This document shows, in pieces, positions 25,079-26,291 of a stretch of 26,291 nucleotides of DNA (position 1 is its first letter; each line of letters begins with the position of its first letter). The stretch lies in the NCBI GenBank assembly GCA_045544955.1, contig JAZPZY010000011.1, forward strand, positions 1-26,291, written 5' to 3'. The notes below the pieces were generated by a model. That model searched no databases, had not been told where the DNA came from, and was given only the letters and a program-made list of their open reading frames with translations. The translations under genes and the position numbers were made by a program. Source of the stretch: SIG701 sp045544955 (GTDB lineage Bacteria; Bacillota; Clostridia; Oscillospirales; CAG-272).

Positions 25079-26134
25079 ATGTCGGTGGAAGAGTACCTCC
25101 GTGAGAATGCAGAACTGTACGAAACGGAGAACGGCTGGAACCGGGATGCAAGACGGGCCCTGCAGATAGAGGGGGCGAGGTATTCGATAAGCCAGGCTTT
25201 TTCTTCTGAAATTGATGAATGGTCTCGGATTGGAAAACCGGATGGATACAAATTTGTGCTTGGTAGCACAGGGGAAGTTTTGCAAGGACTTGGTGCAATA
25301 GAACAAGACATTTATTTGAACAGTAGGAAAATCAACGCAATTTTGGCAGATCATCCGGAAATGACATTGGGTGAAATAAAAAGAATACCGCAAATATTGG
25401 ACGATCCTGTATTGATTTTGAAAAGTAGCAATTTCGGAAGAAGTGGAAAGAAAAATTCTCGTATGGTCATCTACGGAACAGTGAAAGCACAAAACGGAGA
25501 GCGTGTAATGACTGTGTTGAATATGCAACCTATAGAAGGCGGATTGTCTATTGATGATATGCAGAAGGTAAACAGTGCATATACGAGAAACAATGCCGGG
25601 AACTATGTGCGAAAAAGCGATGTGTTGTTTGCGGATGAAAAAAGAGCCATACCGCTTCTTCGTTCGATAGGCTTGCAAATACGTCCTACCGACCTTCTGC
25701 GATATGGCTCTGTAGGTAGTATATCATATTCGGGGCAAAATGTCAACATTGAAGGCATACCTTTTTCTGAAGTTTTCAGAGAGAGCAATGCTGTCAAGGG
25801 AAAACTTTCGGTTTCTTCCGCAGATGAAAATAAACCCACCGAGCCCACCATTGCCAAGCGGGATTTTGTGCGGAATCTGACGGCCATGTTCTCCATCCCG
25901 GACGGACAGAAAAAGAAAGTGGGCGAGACGATCTCCGAAGCGGCACAGATGATCCTGGACAACGGGCGGCTGGATGAAGCGTCCCGGCGTTCGTTCTTCG
26001 ATTATCTTTATTCCACGGGCGTGATGACGGTGCTGGCGGATGAGTATTACCGGAATATTCGCAGTGCGGTGAAGGGCGGCAAGCTGTACGTGCCGGAGGA
26101 AGGAAAGACGGAAATAAAAACAAAAACGCCGTGA
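25079..26134 (+). CDS. Remnant of phage/ICE large polyvalent protein with MuF_C-like domain
   Basis: The 351-codon open frame is the only plus-strand gene. Residues about 35-235 (GLGAIEQDIYLNSRKINAIL, ADHPEMTLGEIKRIP, DDPVLILKSS, VNSAYTRNN, ISYSGQNVNIEGIPFSEVF) look like the MuF C-terminal domain of phage and conjugative-element polyvalent proteins. This is recall, not a search. A linker (AVKGKLSVSS) follows, then a helical segment (IAKRDFVRNLTAMFSI to NIRSAVKGGKLYVPEE) that elsewhere continues into a much larger protein. Here it stops after ten Lys/Thr-rich residues inside the rRNA terminator. ATG 25079 has no SD and coding sense continues upstream. It is therefore best read as a fragment truncated at both ends. 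The MuF_C part is visibly AT-richer than the flanking parts. Confidence 0.6.
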   Translation: MSVEEYLRENAELYETENGWNRDARRALQIEGARYSISQAFSSEIDEWSRIGKPDGYKFVLGSTGEVLQGLGAIEQDIYLNSRKINAILADHPEMTLGEIKRIPQILDDPVLILKSSNFGRSGKKNSRMVIYGTVKAQNGERVMTVLNMQPIEGGLSIDDMQKVNSAYTRNNAGNYVRKSDVLFADEKRAIPLLRSIGLQIRPTDLLRYGSVGSISYSGQNVNIEGIPFSEVFRESNAVKGKLSVSSADENKPTEPTIAKRDFVRNLTAMFSIPDGQKKKVGETISEAAQMILDNGRLDEASRRSFFDYLYSTGVMTVLADEYYRNIRSAVKGGKLYVPEEGKTEIKTKTP

Positions 26135-26147
26135 AAACACGACGTTT
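26115..26147 (-). terminator. Intrinsic terminator of the rRNA operon
   Basis: On the minus strand AAACG-x-CGTG pairs with CACG-x-CGTTT (26124-26147, one mismatch, four-base loop). It is followed by GTTTTTGTTTTTATTT, a strong T-run. It lies about 80 bases past the 23S 3' end and overlaps the stop codon of the convergent plus-strand gene. Confidence 0.8.
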
Positions 26148-26210
26148 CGTACGATCACAGAAAACCGAATAGGATGCGGAGAAATTAAGCAAACACAACA
26201 ATTCTTGAGA

Positions 26211-26227
26211 GAACTGCATAGCAGTTC
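26211..26227 (-). other. Perfect hairpin at the 23S 3' end
   Basis: GAACTGC and GCAGTTC form a seven-base stem with a three-base loop directly at the predicted mature 3' end of 23S rRNA. It may mark a processing or stability element; that role is inference. Confidence 0.45.
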
Positions 26228-26291
26228 AAGCCCTCGGTCTATTAGTATCGGTCAGCTGAATACATTACTGCACTTACACCTCCGACCTATC
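26226..26291 (-). rRNA. 23S ribosomal RNA, 3' end only (partial)
   Basis: Read on the minus strand the last bases give GATAGGTCGGAGGTGTAAGT, then CAGCTGACCGATACTAATAG, then ACCGAGGGCTTGAAC. This is the conserved 3' terminal region of bacterial 23S rRNA. The rest of the gene lies beyond the window. The exact mature end is estimated from the GGGCTT terminus. No 5S gene follows before the terminator at 26115-26147. Confidence 0.93.

Noticed and set aside
25718..25746. Promoter-like site inside the MuF_C-like domain as a true promoter
   Set aside because: The bases encode SISYSGQNVN, which appears to be a conserved protein motif, and the site is over 1 kb from infC. It is reported only as part of the array, not as a feature.
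1..26291. CRISPR array, tRNA genes, insertion sequence or toxin-antitoxin pair
   Set aside because: I found no regularly spaced direct repeats, no tRNA cloverleaf sequence and no transposase or paired small-toxin genes on either strand.

Overview
The window is a chromosomal housekeeping block from a Gram-positive bacterium of the class Clostridia, probably a gut Oscillospirales-like lineage (inference). Evidence for this is the gene order infC-rpmI-rplT, smc-ftsY, plsX-rnc and nadD-yqeK-LCP-rsfS, the presence of trmFO, strong GGAGG ribosome binding sites, and TTGACA/TATAAT promoters with 17-bp spacing. Nearly every gene is on the minus strand, so transcription runs from high to low coordinates.

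Right end (26291 to about 24740): the 3' end of a 23S rRNA gene enters on the minus strand and ends near 26226. An intrinsic terminator follows at 26115-26147, with no room for a 5S gene. Convergent with it is the only plus-strand coding material: a decayed piece of a phage/ICE-type large polyvalent protein. It has a frameshifted part (24739-25078) and a 351-codon open part (25079-26134) carrying what looks like a MuF C-terminal (MuF_C) domain.

Middle right (about 24480 to 23100): a consensus extended -10 promoter, a structured leader with an intrinsic terminator, then infC, rpmI and rplT (translation), closed by a terminator. infC appears to start at a non-canonical AUA codon. Further promoter-like boxes on the minus strand lie upstream, inside the plus-strand remnant.

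Centre (23055 to 14239): trmH-family methyltransferase, dprA, topA, trmFO, plsX, rnc and an Elp3-like radical SAM gene, closely packed and probably largely co-transcribed. They cover RNA modification, DNA uptake, DNA topology, phospholipid synthesis and RNA processing.

Left centre (14178 to 1974): an M20 peptidase with its own promoter inside the radical SAM gene, then smc, ftsY, rdgB, yhbY, nadD, yqeK, an LCP-family cell-wall ligase, rsfS and leuS. Several pairs overlap by 1-8 bases. They serve chromosome segregation, protein targeting, nucleotide-pool cleaning, ribosome assembly, NAD synthesis, wall polymer attachment and leucine tRNA charging.

Left end (1831 to 1): rpsU and a NahK-like sugar/aminoglycoside-type kinase, each with its own promoter and terminator. 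The last 220 bases are non-coding and hold two related palindromic repeats in inverted orientation. I see no CRISPR array, tRNA, intact mobile element or clear novel multi-gene system. The unusual material is at the right end, around the phage-gene remnant and the infC control region.
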